Shown here one piece after another: positions 24,745 through 33,313 of a stretch of 64,000 nt of DNA (positions are counted from its first letter, which is position 1; every line of letters begins with the position of its first letter). The translations under genes were made by a program, and so were the position numbers. The notes beneath the pieces are model-generated. The model worked only from the letters and a program-made list of their open reading frames with translations, had not been told where the DNA came from and searched no databases. The DNA is from Paenibacillus sp. FSL R5-0623 (GTDB taxonomy: Bacteria; Bacillota; Bacilli; Paenibacillales; Paenibacillaceae): the NCBI RefSeq assembly GCF_037974265.1, contig NZ_CP150233.1:5146001-5210000 (forward strand). Direction: 5' to 3'.

Positions 24745-26178
24745 TTATAATTCTTCACCATTGGATTCAATGACTTTTTTGTACCAGTGGAAACTCTTCT
24801 TCGGTGTTCTGCTCAAGTCTCCGTTACCGTCGTTGTCCTTGTTGACATGAATGAAGCCATAACGCTTCTTCATCTCTCCAGTGGATGCACTAACCAGGTC
24901 GATACATCCCCACATCGTGTAGGCGATCAAATCTACGCCGTCAGCTACCGCTTCTTTCATCTGTTCAATGTGACCTTTCAGATAATCAATGCGATAGTCA
25001 TCCTGAATGGAGCCGTCTTCCTCTACCACATCGACAGCACCCAGACCGTTCTCCACCACCATCAGTGGAATCTGATAACGATCATACAGATGATTCAACG
25101 TGTAACGCAGTCCTTTTGGATCAATCTGCCAACCCCAGTCCGAAGCTTCGAGATATGGATTTTTGATACCGCCCAGCAGATTACCTTCTGCTCTCTCAAG
25201 GGACTCGTCCGCACTTTCAACCAACGACATATAATAACTGAAGGAGTAGAAGTCTACGCAGCCTTCACGCAAGGTCTGCTCGTCTCCCGGTTGCATCTCG
25301 ATCTGGATACCTTCTTCGGCGAAGAAACGTTTGGCGAATCCAGGATATGCTCCACGAACCTGTACATCACCGCAGATCATATTGGAGATTTGGTCTTTCT
25401 TCTGTGCAAGCAACATGTCGTCCGGGTTACATGTGTTTGGATAGGTTGTCATGAAAGCGACCATACAACCGATCTGGAAATCAGGGTTAATCTCATGTCC
25501 CAGCTTCACCGCTTTAGCACTTGCGACAAATTGGTGATGCAGTGCCTGGAAACGAGTCTGTGGATTATCGATTCCATCCGTCAATGCCTCTTTGCCTTCC
25601 AACAAGATACCGGCGCCCATATAAGCACCCATCGGCATTGTCAAAATGTTGATTTCGTTGAACGTCAGCCAGTATTTCACTTGATCCTTGTAACGGTTGA
25701 ACAGGGTTGTACAATAGCGGATATAACAATCGATGACTTCACGGGAAGCCCAACCGTTATACTTCTGTGTCAGACCGAATGGCGTTTCATAATGGGATAT
25801 CGTTACGAGCGGCTCAATATTGTACTTTTTCAACTCGGCAAAAACATTATCGTAGAACTGCAATCCCTCTTCGTTTGGCTCCAGATCGTAACCGTTCGGA
25901 TAGATCCGGGACCAGTTGATGGACATGCGGAACATTTTGAAGCCCATCTCTGCCATCATCGCGATATCTTCTTTGTAATGTCCGTAAAAATCAACCGCTT
26001 CATGGCTCGGATAATACGTGCCCTCTTCCAGTACAGGTGTAATCCGGCGTGGAATCGTGTGGGTTCCCCCTGTCATCATGTCCGACGTGCTTGGCCCCTT
26101 GCCACCTTGGTTCCATCCACCCTCGAATTGATTGGCAGCCGTAGCGCCACCCCAGTAAAATCCTTCTTTCATTGTCAT
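24745..26178 (-). CDS. 6-phospho-beta-glucosidase, GH family 1
   Basis: This 477-residue GH1 enzyme has the N-terminal signature FYWGGATAANQFEGGW, the acid/base glutamate in LTFNEINIL (about residue 177) and the nucleophile in LMVVENGLG (about 375). The segment STGEMKKRYGFIHV contains the S-x-x-x-x-K-x-Y phosphate-binding pattern of enzymes acting on 6-phospho-beta-glucosides. It would cleave phosphorylated cellobiose or aryl-glucosides delivered by a PTS. No PTS gene is in the window. GGAGG is well spaced from the start. Its upstream region contains repeat copy B. Confidence 0.93.
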   Translation of the reverse strand: MTMKEGFYWGGATAANQFEGGWNQGGKGPSTSDMMTGGTHTIPRRITPVLEEGTYYPSHEAVDFYGHYKEDIAMMAEMGFKMFRMSINWSRIYPNGYDLEPNEEGLQFYDNVFAELKKYNIEPLVTISHYETPFGLTQKYNGWASREVIDCYIRYCTTLFNRYKDQVKYWLTFNEINILTMPMGAYMGAGILLEGKEALTDGIDNPQTRFQALHHQFVASAKAVKLGHEINPDFQIGCMVAFMTTYPNTCNPDDMLLAQKKDQISNMICGDVQVRGAYPGFAKRFFAEEGIQIEMQPGDEQTLREGCVDFYSFSYYMSLVESADESLERAEGNLLGGIKNPYLEASDWGWQIDPKGLRYTLNHLYDRYQIPLMVVENGLGAVDVVEEDGSIQDDYRIDYLKGHIEQMKEAVADGVDLIAYTMWGCIDLVSASTGEMKKRYGFIHVNKDNDGNGDLSRTPKKSFHWYKKVIESNGEEL

Positions 26179-26225
26179 GACAATTCCTCCTTCATATTTA
26201 ACTCATATCGATATAAAGTGCTTGA

Positions 26226-26422
26226 TATTACGCAAGTAGCCGTTCCGGTCACGAATCGTTCTTCTGATCGCTGTTATCCTCGGATTTCTTTTATTCTTAT
26301 TTCTAAATGGAAAAAAACCGATGATAGCGTTTGCTTCCGAAGTAGCTTTCTTACAGAAAGCTTTTAGGCGAACACTTCGTTTCGTCAGAATCGGTATCGT
26401 CCCCTTCACTACTTCGCAATAA
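26226..26422. repeat. structured ~190-bp repeat, copy B (most diverged)
   Basis: This is the second copy of the dispersed element. Its ends TTACGCAAGTAG and CTACTTCGCAATAA share little sequence with those of copies A and C but are complementary to each other. The inner hairpin ATCCTCGG / CCGATGAT keeps the same position with a C-G to T-A pair change. AGCTTTCT-TAC-AGAAAGCT is kept. It lies in the 346-bp gap between the GH1 gene and a divergent WYL regulator, 48 nt upstream of the GH1 start codon. Confidence 0.8.
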
Positions 26423-26494
26423 ATGAAGAACAAATTATAAAACTGAGTCAAAATGTCTTGGTAAGACTTTTACCCCAGTGTACCACCCATACCC

Positions 26495-26509
26495 TGACAC
26501 CTATTGTCA
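26495..26509. promoter_or_regulatory. palindrome overlapping the WYL regulator promoter
   Basis: TGACA-CCTAT-TGTCA is a perfect 5-bp inverted repeat centred 16 nt upstream of the TATAAT box (26513-26518) of the WYL regulator. It is a good candidate for an autoregulatory operator. Confidence 0.5.
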
Positions 26510-26518
26510 TGGTATAAT
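26510..26518 (+). promoter_or_regulatory. extended -10 promoter giving a leaderless mRNA
   Basis: TGGTATAAT is a perfect extended -10 element (TGnTATAAT). The ATG of the WYL regulator starts 6 nt after it (26525), the position where transcription should begin. No ribosome binding site lies between. No clear -35 is seen, as is allowed for extended -10 promoters. Confidence 0.55.
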
Positions 26519-26524
26519 CAGAGC

Positions 26525-27466
26525 ATGGAAAATAACCGACTATTTCGAATGTTGCTTTTGTTATTGGAGAAAAAGAAAGCCACTGCACCAGAACTCGCCC
26601 GTATGTTCGAGATTTCTGTACGCACGGTGTACCGCGATATCGACCGGCTGAGCGCTGCGGGCATCCCCGTCTATACAACGACCGGCAAGCATGGCGGTAT
26701 CCATCTGATGGACAACTATGTCATGGACAAGTCCCTGTTGTCGGAAGAAGACCAGAACGAAATTTTGATGGGACTATACAGCATCAGTGCAATCCCACAC
26801 CTTAATAGTGCTCATATGCTGCAACGGTTAACCGCTCTGTTTGATCACAAGCTGGATTGGATCGAATTCAATTTCTCACCATGGGGCAGTATCCCCCTGC
26901 AAGAGAGAGAATTGTTCAATCAGGTGAAACAAGCCATACTAACAAATCAACTGATTACGTTTCATTATGTTAATTCGGATGGCGAGAAAAGCATGCCGAC
27001 TGTGGAGCCACAGAAGCTTATTTTCAAAAACAGTACATGGTACTTCAAAGGCTACATTCATGATGATCCTGATCGTAAAGAATTCGAGACATTTAAGATG
27101 AAACGGATCACCCAGTTGACTTTTCTGGCGAGAAAACACGATCACTCTGTTACTGCCGGATCAAACGATCCTGAATCAGAGGCAGCTCCTGTCCTGATTC
27201 CTCTTACACTCTCGTTCTCCAGCAATATTGCATACCGAGTACATGATTTTTTCGAACCGTCCCTCATTAAAAAAGAGCCTGATGGCAGGCTCCGTGTGTC
27301 TCTCGAACTGAATGTAGGGGAATGGCTGTACTCCTTCCTGTTGTCGTTTGGTTCCGAGCTGACCGTAATCGAGCCTGTTCATGTTGGACAGGAATTGCTC
27401 AGACGTCATATCAAAGCCGTTGAACATTTGCAGAACGTCATGAACAAACTTCCCAACAATGAATGA
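26525..27466 (+). CDS. WYL-domain transcriptional regulator (YafY-like)
   Basis: The 313-residue regulator has an N-terminal winged helix of the HTH_11 type (RMLLLLLEKKKATAPELARM, then VRTVYRDIDRLSAAGIPVY). A WYL domain follows at about residues 135-210 (TFHYVNSDGEKSMPTVEPQK, TWYFKGYIHD), then a WCX C-terminal domain. Such proteins sense a ligand, often a nucleic acid or small molecule, through the WYL fold. A frame to 26504 exists, but it reads through the -10 box. The ATG at 26525 is most likely used on a leaderless transcript. It is divergent from the GH1 gene and precedes a methyltransferase gene by 73 nt. Confidence 0.9.
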   Translation: MENNRLFRMLLLLLEKKKATAPELARMFEISVRTVYRDIDRLSAAGIPVYTTTGKHGGIHLMDNYVMDKSLLSEEDQNEILMGLYSISAIPHLNSAHMLQRLTALFDHKLDWIEFNFSPWGSIPLQERELFNQVKQAILTNQLITFHYVNSDGEKSMPTVEPQKLIFKNSTWYFKGYIHDDPDRKEFETFKMKRITQLTFLARKHDHSVTAGSNDPESEAAPVLIPLTLSFSSNIAYRVHDFFEPSLIKKEPDGRLRVSLELNVGEWLYSFLLSFGSELTVIEPVHVGQELLRRHIKAVEHLQNVMNKLPNNE

Positions 27467-27539
27467 TATAATATAGGCCTATGCAACTTTTGATCACAGC
27501 TGACTCTCCGTCATCCATCTGACCGAAGGAGGTTTATCC

Positions 27540-28355
27540 ATGCAAGACATTAGACACAACAATGTGGAACGTTTCAAAGGTTTTGGTACGTTATACGATC
27601 AGAACCGGCCAGCTGCTCCCACTGAAGTGGTGGATATTCTGACGACATATCTTGGCAGCACACCGCGTATGGTCGCAGATATTGGCTGTGGCACCGGCTT
27701 ATCCTCGTGGATCTGGCTTAATGAAGCTGAACGTATCATCGGCTTTGAACCCAGCGATGACATGAGGTCTGTAGCAGAATCCAAGTGGGAATCTGCCGGG
27801 AAGCCGGATAACTTGCGGTTTGTGTCCGGCTTGTCTCACGACCTCGGACTACCAGATGGCAGTGTGGATGTGCTGACCTGCTCGCAATCGTTTCACTGGA
27901 TGGAGCCGCAACCCACACTACGCGAGTTTGCACGTGTACTTCGTACAGGCGGCATATTTGCAGCCTACGATTGCGACTGGCCGCCAATGTTAGACTGGCA
28001 GTTAGAACAAGCCTATCTGCAGCTTAATAAGGAAGCAGATCAACGAGCAGCCAGTCTGGCTCCCCAGGATAGTCACGCACACAAATGGAGCAAGGATGGG
28101 CATTTGCAGCAGATTCAGCAGTCCGGGCTGTTCCGATATGTCCGGGAAATCGTGTTTCATCACCACGAGACATTTACTGCTGATCGATACGTCAATCTCG
28201 CCCTGAGCCAAGGCGGCCTGCAAACGGCGTTGAAGCTCGGAGCGGATGATCTATTAACAGCTGCTGACGAGTTCAGAGCGCTGGCTAATCGTGTATTTGA
28301 CGGAGAATCCAGAAGAGTACTTTTTTCTTATCGCATGCGCCTTGGTATTGTCTGA
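27540..28355 (+). CDS. class I SAM-dependent methyltransferase
   Basis: The 271-residue protein has motif I MVADIGCGTGLSSWIW at about 42-57, an acidic end of strand 2 (IIGFEPSDDM) and motif IV-like VDVLTCSQSFHWMEP, followed by REFARVLRTGGIFAAYD. This is the YcgJ/Methyltransf_11 pattern, with SFHWM typical of a group close to UbiE/Tam-like enzymes. The substrate is unknown. AAGGAGG lies 7 nt before the ATG. A TATAAT box at the end of the preceding gene may give it its own promoter. Confidence 0.88.
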   Translation: MQDIRHNNVERFKGFGTLYDQNRPAAPTEVVDILTTYLGSTPRMVADIGCGTGLSSWIWLNEAERIIGFEPSDDMRSVAESKWESAGKPDNLRFVSGLSHDLGLPDGSVDVLTCSQSFHWMEPQPTLREFARVLRTGGIFAAYDCDWPPMLDWQLEQAYLQLNKEADQRAASLAPQDSHAHKWSKDGHLQQIQQSGLFRYVREIVFHHHETFTADRYVNLALSQGGLQTALKLGADDLLTAADEFRALANRVFDGESRRVLFSYRMRLGIV

Positions 28356-28392
28356 AAACCGTCCGTTGCTTGCATCTCTCGTACATACCAAA

Positions 28393-28444
28393 TGAAAAAG
28401 GAGGTCGTACACGTCATAAACATGACCTGTACGACCTCCTTTTG
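28393..28444. terminator. bidirectional terminator
   Basis: AAAAGGAGGTCGTAC and GTACGACCTCCTTTT form a long stem with an extra inner GTCAT/ATGAC pair. It separates the methyltransferase gene from the convergent membrane-protein gene. The AAGGAGG in the stem is part of the hairpin and not a ribosome binding site. Confidence 0.85.
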
Positions 28445-28453
28445 TCTATATCC

Positions 28454-29248
28454 TCAGGAAGAGAATAAGTCACTTAATTGTCGCTCCTGTACATTCAATG
28501 CCAACACCAATTTTGTTGGGTCTTGTCTTGAATAAATGACGTTAATGATATGACCTTGCTGCACCTGCGGCAACGCAGATGACAAAATTTCTTTTTGCGT
28601 TGTCACATTGAAGGTTTCACCGTTCGTCTTTGTTATGCTGAGTTTGAGCTGAAGCTTGATCTTATTATTGCCTCCACTCCCAAGTGGAGTGACATCAAGG
28701 ATCTTGGCCATCGCTTTTTCCCCTGTTCTTGCAATATCCATCATTTCAGGTGATACTCCTTGCTGTACCATCTTTTCATCCAACAATTGCTGCATATCCT
28801 CCTGTGATAATTGCCCCTTCATATCAAGCCCTACCTTGCGCTCATCCTTTACGGAGACAACTAACGGAATAAAACTGCCCGGCTGAAACTGTGCCATGGA
28901 TGTCAGTGGGATGACGGCTTTCATCTCGGTATCGTATTTCTCGCGCCCCTTACGCGACACCGTCAGACCCAATCGAACCTCAGGCTGTTCATTAATATAC
29001 GTCCCCGTCTGTTGTATAGTCTTAATGACCCCAACTGCTGGTAAACCTGTCTTCACTCGACCTACGCCAAAAATATTGCTCAAAATCGCAGGAACAAAGA
29101 TCAGTGCAAACCCGGCAAAGATCACCGGAGTGTACCACCATGCCTGCATAATCATAAACGGATCATTCCACAGCTGTTGTGCCAGAAATGGGGAGAACCC
29201 CACCCCGAAAACCATTAATACACCAATGAATCTCAGAAATCCTACCAT
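28454..29248 (-). CDS. unknown membrane protein with two beta-rich repeats
   Basis: The 264-residue protein has two membrane helices in the first 60 residues (FIGVLMVFGVGFSPFLA and WYTPVIFAGFALIFVPAIL). These are followed by two similar beta-rich domains. The first reads GTYINEQPEVRLGLTVS ... AQFQPGSFIPLVVS (about 80-150). The second reads KILDVTPLGSGG ... QVQQGHIINVIYSRQDPTKLVLAL (about 170-250). Both follow a pattern of ligand-free beta-barrel modules found in many Gram-positive proteins of unknown role. The ATG at 29248 follows AGAGGGTGG. The gene downstream of it in sequence, at 29372, carries one copy of the same module. Confidence 0.7.
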   Translation of the reverse strand: MVGFLRFIGVLMVFGVGFSPFLAQQLWNDPFMIMQAWWYTPVIFAGFALIFVPAILSNIFGVGRVKTGLPAVGVIKTIQQTGTYINEQPEVRLGLTVSRKGREKYDTEMKAVIPLTSMAQFQPGSFIPLVVSVKDERKVGLDMKGQLSQEDMQQLLDEKMVQQGVSPEMMDIARTGEKAMAKILDVTPLGSGGNNKIKLQLKLSITKTNGETFNVTTQKEILSSALPQVQQGHIINVIYSRQDPTKLVLALNVQERQLSDLFSS

Positions 29249-29371
29249 ATGATCCACCCTCTCTTAATCCTTCTCTTAATATCTCTATCAACACCTCGAA
29301 TAATATATCTATTATTCGTTGTTATAAGCATTATATAAATAGATTATGACTCTCTTATAACCAAATACCTT

Positions 29372-29788
29372 CTAGATGGACATTAGCCCCATGTAGATCA
29401 GTTCGGAGGGATTCGCTGGATTCTGGCCCAGTCCCACTCGATCGCCTACTCGTGGAATTTGCATTTTGGACACCAGTGTCTCCAATGTCCGCTGATACTG
29501 GTTGCCATTCGTTTCTGTCACATCCAATACAAGCACAACAATCGGATCAAAGTTGATCAGTTTGCCTGTATCGGTGATTGTAACCACCGTTGCTGTTGCC
29601 GTTAATGGAAGCGAACCGCTTGCCGCCAATTGTGCCTGCTTTGCCGAATCCAGACTTTGGTTGATGGCCTCCCGATGTTCCTTTGATACAAAACCTTTCA
29701 TCATCATGCCAGTGAGTCCTTTATTCATCAATTTATCCGCTTTAGCAATTGCATCTTCCTGTTTGTTCTTTTTACCGAACCATCCCAT
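29372..29788 (-). CDS. unknown protein with one copy of the beta-rich module
   Basis: The 138-residue cytoplasmic-looking protein has a basic N-terminus (MGWFGKKNKQED) and a middle helix. Its C-terminal domain (TATATVVTITDTGKLINFDP, VGDRVGLGQNPANPSELIYM) is the same kind of module as in its neighbour. The two genes are probably paralogous and transcribed in the same direction with a 123-nt gap. GAGGTG lies 6 nt before the ATG at 29788. No function is proposed. Confidence 0.7.
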   Translation of the reverse strand: MGWFGKKNKQEDAIAKADKLMNKGLTGMMMKGFVSKEHREAINQSLDSAKQAQLAASGSLPLTATATVVTITDTGKLINFDPIVVLVLDVTETNGNQYQRTLETLVSKMQIPRVGDRVGLGQNPANPSELIYMGLMSI

Positions 29789-30120
29789 ATCAAGCACCTC
29801 ATTTGTTTTATTTGTTTTTATTTATGATTATAGTTAAATTATAAACACCGCGGCTTGTCCTTGAATACCCTTCTGGCGGCATACAAAAAAAACGAAAAAT
29901 CCGGTCATTGAATGACGGGATGATCGCCTCTTTAGTAAGGAATGATGCTAATTTCACAAAAAAAGATCTACTGATCCGATCTTCATTTCACGATTGGTAG
30001 CCATATTTTGTGCCAAATCCATCGGCAATGCACAAAATCATGCCAAAAACATAACTTTAAGCTTTCCCGAACCTCCAGATGGACTAGTGATAGCCTTAAT
30101 GCAACCTGCCACTTACTCCA
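29789..30120. other. intergenic region, 332 bp
   Basis: No protein-coding signal was seen. It contains the AT-rich upstream region of the 29372-29788 gene and, nearer the right end, two hairpins on the minus strand that may end transcription of the small HTH gene (29885-29918 and a weaker AAGATC/GATCTT hairpin near 29957-29985). Confidence 0.5.
29885..29918 (-). terminator. probable terminator of the small HTH gene
   Basis: On the minus strand CCGTCATT pairs with AATGACCGG (one bulge), followed by TTTTTCG and eight T. It lies about 200 nt from the stop codon, which is rather far. Confidence 0.4.
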
Positions 30121-30354
30121 TTAATCTCCTTTTATTTCATTGTCGTTCGGTATTAATTCATACAAGGTACGAACATCACAACCGATGGAATCGGCGATCG
30201 ATATGGCAATTTTGAGTGGCATCACTCTTTTGTTTTCAATAAAGTCGTAAACTCGTTCCGGTTTAAAAAGTAAGTCTTTTGCCAACCATTCTGCTGACTT
30301 TCCGGATTCCATCAATCGTTCACTCAGTAAGCAACGTCCTAGTTCAAATTTCAA
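30121..30354 (-). CDS. small helix-turn-helix (XRE-like) protein, 77 aa
   Basis: Nearly the whole protein is a five-helix XRE fold: SAEWLAKDLLFKPERVYDFIE forms helices 2-3, and KIAISIADSIGCDVRTLYELI forms helices 4-5, ending like typical Cro/CI-type proteins. It probably binds DNA or pairs with the larger XRE/TPR regulator encoded 100 nt upstream. The start is a TTG, with GGAGG 10 nt before it. No target site is apparent. Confidence 0.75.
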   Translation of the reverse strand: MKFELGRCLLSERLMESGKSAEWLAKDLLFKPERVYDFIENKRVMPLKIAISIADSIGCDVRTLYELIPNDNEIKGD

Positions 30355-30453
30355 GAAGCGATAACCTCCCGCATAAGATAATATTTAACCTTAAGCGTGG
30401 TCCATTGCCAGCATGAATATACTCTTATGGGTAAATCCAAGCTGATTTCCGCT

Positions 30454-31734
30454 CTATTTTTTGCGTAACAGGTAGACCAGCTTCCGATAATACATCGCCG
30501 CTTCCTTGTATTTCCGCTGATCCTCCGATACTACGGCCATCCCCTCATATAACGGTTCAAGCCGCATGACATGCTGCGCGGACTCAAAATAAGGCAGACA
30601 CGCAAGTGCACGCTCCATGAAAACATCCCGATCTCCATGCGCAAGAGCCAGATGGCTCTGGTAGAAGGTTGCGCTCATCTGCTGGTCCTGTGTTGTTGCA
30701 CATTTCAAGAGTTGATCTACACTTTGCGCGAGCACGCCCCAGTTCTTCCGTGCCAGAGCCACTTCGCATCGATACACACTGACGAGCGGCTGCATGGCGA
30801 GCTGTGTTTCTTCCGTTTCCTGCTGCAATAGCGATTCAAATCGTTCAATCTCCGCCTGTGCCTGATCCAGTTCACCTGTCATCGTCAGCATGACAATCCG
30901 ATTGTTGGCAATTGCCGTCACCAGATCTCCCTGGTTGCCGGCATACACGAGGTTTGCCTCCGCCATGGTTAATGCCGAGAGTGCCTCCTGAACCAGCCCC
31001 ATTGCGAAACAATAACCACTATATGCCACATATAACCCGGACAACCGATGGAACATCCGCTGATCATATACATGACGCATTGTAAGCTCAAATACCTGTT
31101 TTGCCTCTTCATACTGTTTGACCTGAATGTAGGCTTCCATCTTGATATTTTGCACAGACAACCAGAATTCACTGCCAGGAAGCGCCAGCTCACTAAGCCT
31201 GGTTGCATGAGTTAATACATCCACAAAAGCCATTTTGGAACGATAATATTGTATTTTATAGAATAAAAGTGCCTTGACTAACGGACGTGGCAGATCAATA
31301 TCGTCTGGACGACCATATTTCTCCAGGTAAAAATTGAGGTAGGACGTATGTATATACTCATGAGCCGTTGCATCGTTTAATTGTTGATAATAGACCGCCT
31401 TCATCAAGGCCGTTGTCAGCTCTACGGTCAACGTGTCATCCCGATCTGCCAGAGCATGCACCGTATCTTCGGATATCGCTGACGCTGGAACAGACATTTG
31501 TTCGAAGATGGCCTCTGCCCGTTCGAGTGTTTCCTCGTCCTGAGCCGCAGCCTTTAGAATATAGGAAGGGGATACCCCAAGACGCCCGGCGATGGCTTCT
31601 GCCAAGTCCTCAGGTAGAGGATAACGATCCGCCAGGATATTGGCAAAGTGGGCCTGCGTGACCAGACCTTCCACAAGGTCTTTACGGGAGATTTGTTTTC
31701 TTTTGCTTAGCAGTTCAATGCGTTCCTTCAGCAT
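30454..31734 (-). CDS. XRE-type regulator with TPR-like repeats (RRNPP-like)
   Basis: The 426-residue protein begins with a short helix-turn-helix (RIELLSKRKQISRKDLVEGL, then EAIAGRLGVSPSYILKAA). A long all-helical region of degenerate TPR repeats follows, from about residue 100 to the end (ALLFYKIQYYRSKMAFVDVL, YIQVKQYEEAKQVFELTMRH, ALSALTMAEANLVYAGNQGD). HTH plus TPR is the design of peptide-sensing regulators of the Rgg/PlcR/AimR group. No adjacent small exported peptide gene is evident, so peptide control is only a suggestion. AAAGG precedes the ATG. It is divergent from fabV. Confidence 0.8.
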   Translation of the reverse strand: MLKERIELLSKRKQISRKDLVEGLVTQAHFANILADRYPLPEDLAEAIAGRLGVSPSYILKAAAQDEETLERAEAIFEQMSVPASAISEDTVHALADRDDTLTVELTTALMKAVYYQQLNDATAHEYIHTSYLNFYLEKYGRPDDIDLPRPLVKALLFYKIQYYRSKMAFVDVLTHATRLSELALPGSEFWLSVQNIKMEAYIQVKQYEEAKQVFELTMRHVYDQRMFHRLSGLYVAYSGYCFAMGLVQEALSALTMAEANLVYAGNQGDLVTAIANNRIVMLTMTGELDQAQAEIERFESLLQQETEETQLAMQPLVSVYRCEVALARKNWGVLAQSVDQLLKCATTQDQQMSATFYQSHLALAHGDRDVFMERALACLPYFESAQHVMRLEPLYEGMAVVSEDQRKYKEAAMYYRKLVYLLRKK

Positions 31735-31830
31735 GGTATCCCTTTCCTTTCTATCCTTAGAAGCGAATACATTCTATTCACATCATCGCAAAATTAGAGA
31801 TATCACGCCACCCTTCCGGCGAAATCAAAC

Positions 31831-31847
31831 GAAACGGTTTCCGTTTC
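31831..31847. promoter_or_regulatory. palindrome between the TPR regulator gene and fabV
   Basis: GAAACGG-TTT-CCGTTTC is a perfect 7-bp inverted repeat in the 203-bp divergent intergenic region, 91 nt from the fabV start. A regulator binding here could affect both genes. Confidence 0.45.
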
Positions 31848-31937
31848 CGAGGTAATTGTTTTACAATAAGAAAGTATGTGTAAGAGCATTTTATCGAAAT
31901 GCTGAAACATGAGCTGAATATGAAAGGATGCAAATAA

Positions 31938-33131
31938 ATGATTATTAAACCAAGAACACGTGGTTTTATTTGTACCACTTCCCATCCTGTAGGTTGCGCT
32001 GCGCAAGTGCAGGAACAGATTGATTATGTAAAATCCCAGCCGGAACTGAAAGGCCCCAAAAATGTGCTCGTCATCGGAGCTTCCACCGGATACGGACTAG
32101 CGTCACGCGTTGTTTCTGCCTTTGGAGCAGGAGCGAATACGATCGGCATTTACCGTCCGAGCAGTTCCACAGAGAAACGTACGGCTTCTGCAGGCTGGTA
32201 CAACTCCGCTGCATTCGAAAAAGCTGCTGAGGAAGCAGGACTGAAATCGTACAGCGTTACAGGTGATGCATTTGCAAACGAAACACGAGACAAAGCCGTT
32301 GAACTGATTCGCAGTGAACTCGGTCAAGTGGATTTGGTTGTATACAGCGTAGCCTCCGCACGCCGTACCGATCCGAACACGGGTGAAGTATTCAACTCTG
32401 TGCTGAAGCCTATCGGACAATCCTACACGAACAAAACGGTAAATTTCCACACAGGCGAAATCAGCTCGGTTACTCTGGAGCCGGCAAACGAAGAGGAAAT
32501 CCGTCAGACGGTAACTGTTATGGGCGGAGACGATTGGGAACTATGGATGGATGCCCTGCAACAAGGTGGCGTGCTCGCTGATGATGCAACAACGATCGCT
32601 TTCTCCTACATCGGTCCTGAACTTACGCATGCCATTTATCGTGATGGTTCCATCGGTCAAGCCAAGAATCATCTGGAAGCGACTGCACACAAGCTGAATG
32701 ATCGTTTAAGTGCAAAAGGTGGACGTGCGTACTTAACTGTAGCCAAGGCGCTAGTGACTCAATCCAGTTCTGCAATTCCAGTCGTGCCGCTGTACATCTC
32801 AGCATTGTACAAAGTCATGAAAGAAAAAGGCTTGCATGAAGGATGCATCGAGCAATTGCAACGTCTGTTCGCTGATCGCTTGTATGCGGGGGGAGAAGTT
32901 CCAACCGATGCCGAGGGCCGTATTCGCATTGACGATTGGGAGATGCGAGCTGACGTTCAGGAAGAAGTGGCGAAGCTCTGGAATGAGTTGACCACAGAGA
33001 ACATCTACGATCTGTCCGATCTGGAAGGTTACCGTCGCGAATTCTTCCAGCTGTTTGGTTTTGAAACCGATGGTGTGGATTATGAAGCAGATGTTGATCC
33101 CAACGTTGAAATGCCTCATCTGGTGAACTAA
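31938..33131 (+). CDS. fabV: enoyl-[acyl-carrier-protein] reductase FabV
   Basis: The 397-residue protein follows the FabV/trans-2-enoyl-CoA reductase family throughout. The N-terminus is CTTSHPVGCAAQVQEQIDYV, the NADH-binding segment VLVIGASTGYGLASR lies at about 43-57, and the catalytic YX8K motif is YRDGSIGQAK at about 235-244. It reduces the double bond of enoyl-ACP in the last step of fatty acid elongation. FabV enzymes are known for low triclosan sensitivity. AAAGGATG is 7 nt before the ATG. It appears monocistronic, with its own terminator. Confidence 0.96.
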   Translation: MIIKPRTRGFICTTSHPVGCAAQVQEQIDYVKSQPELKGPKNVLVIGASTGYGLASRVVSAFGAGANTIGIYRPSSSTEKRTASAGWYNSAAFEKAAEEAGLKSYSVTGDAFANETRDKAVELIRSELGQVDLVVYSVASARRTDPNTGEVFNSVLKPIGQSYTNKTVNFHTGEISSVTLEPANEEEIRQTVTVMGGDDWELWMDALQQGGVLADDATTIAFSYIGPELTHAIYRDGSIGQAKNHLEATAHKLNDRLSAKGGRAYLTVAKALVTQSSSAIPVVPLYISALYKVMKEKGLHEGCIEQLQRLFADRLYAGGEVPTDAEGRIRIDDWEMRADVQEEVAKLWNELTTENIYDLSDLEGYRREFFQLFGFETDGVDYEADVDPNVEMPHLVN

Positions 33132-33219
33132 AGAAGTTTGGGCGTGGACGTGAGCTTAGATTTTCGTTAGAGCTAACTTGCGGATATCATGTTAAAGATC
33201 TGATTTTAAAATCAATGAA

Positions 33220-33248
33220 GGGGGAGCCATCTGGCTCCTCTTTTTTTT
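33220..33248 (+). terminator. terminator of fabV
   Basis: GGAGCCA-TC-TGGCTCC is followed by a T-run of eight. It lies about 90 nt downstream of the fabV stop. Confidence 0.85.
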
Positions 33249-33313
33249 GCCCATTTAAAATCACTCAACAATTCCAATTTCTGTATCCATACATTCTTTC
33301 GTATATCCTCTAA

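Noticed and set aside
24787..26367. A 526-codon open frame on the plus strand opposite the GH1 gene
   Set aside because: It lies antisense to a clear glycosidase, has no ribosome binding site and its translation has no domain pattern. It also reads into repeat copy B. It is a by-product of codon use on the other strand.
29957..29985. Hairpin AAGATC/GATCTT followed by T-run on the minus strand
   Set aside because: The stem is short (6 bp) with a large loop. The hairpin at 29885-29918 is a somewhat better terminator candidate, so this one was not listed.
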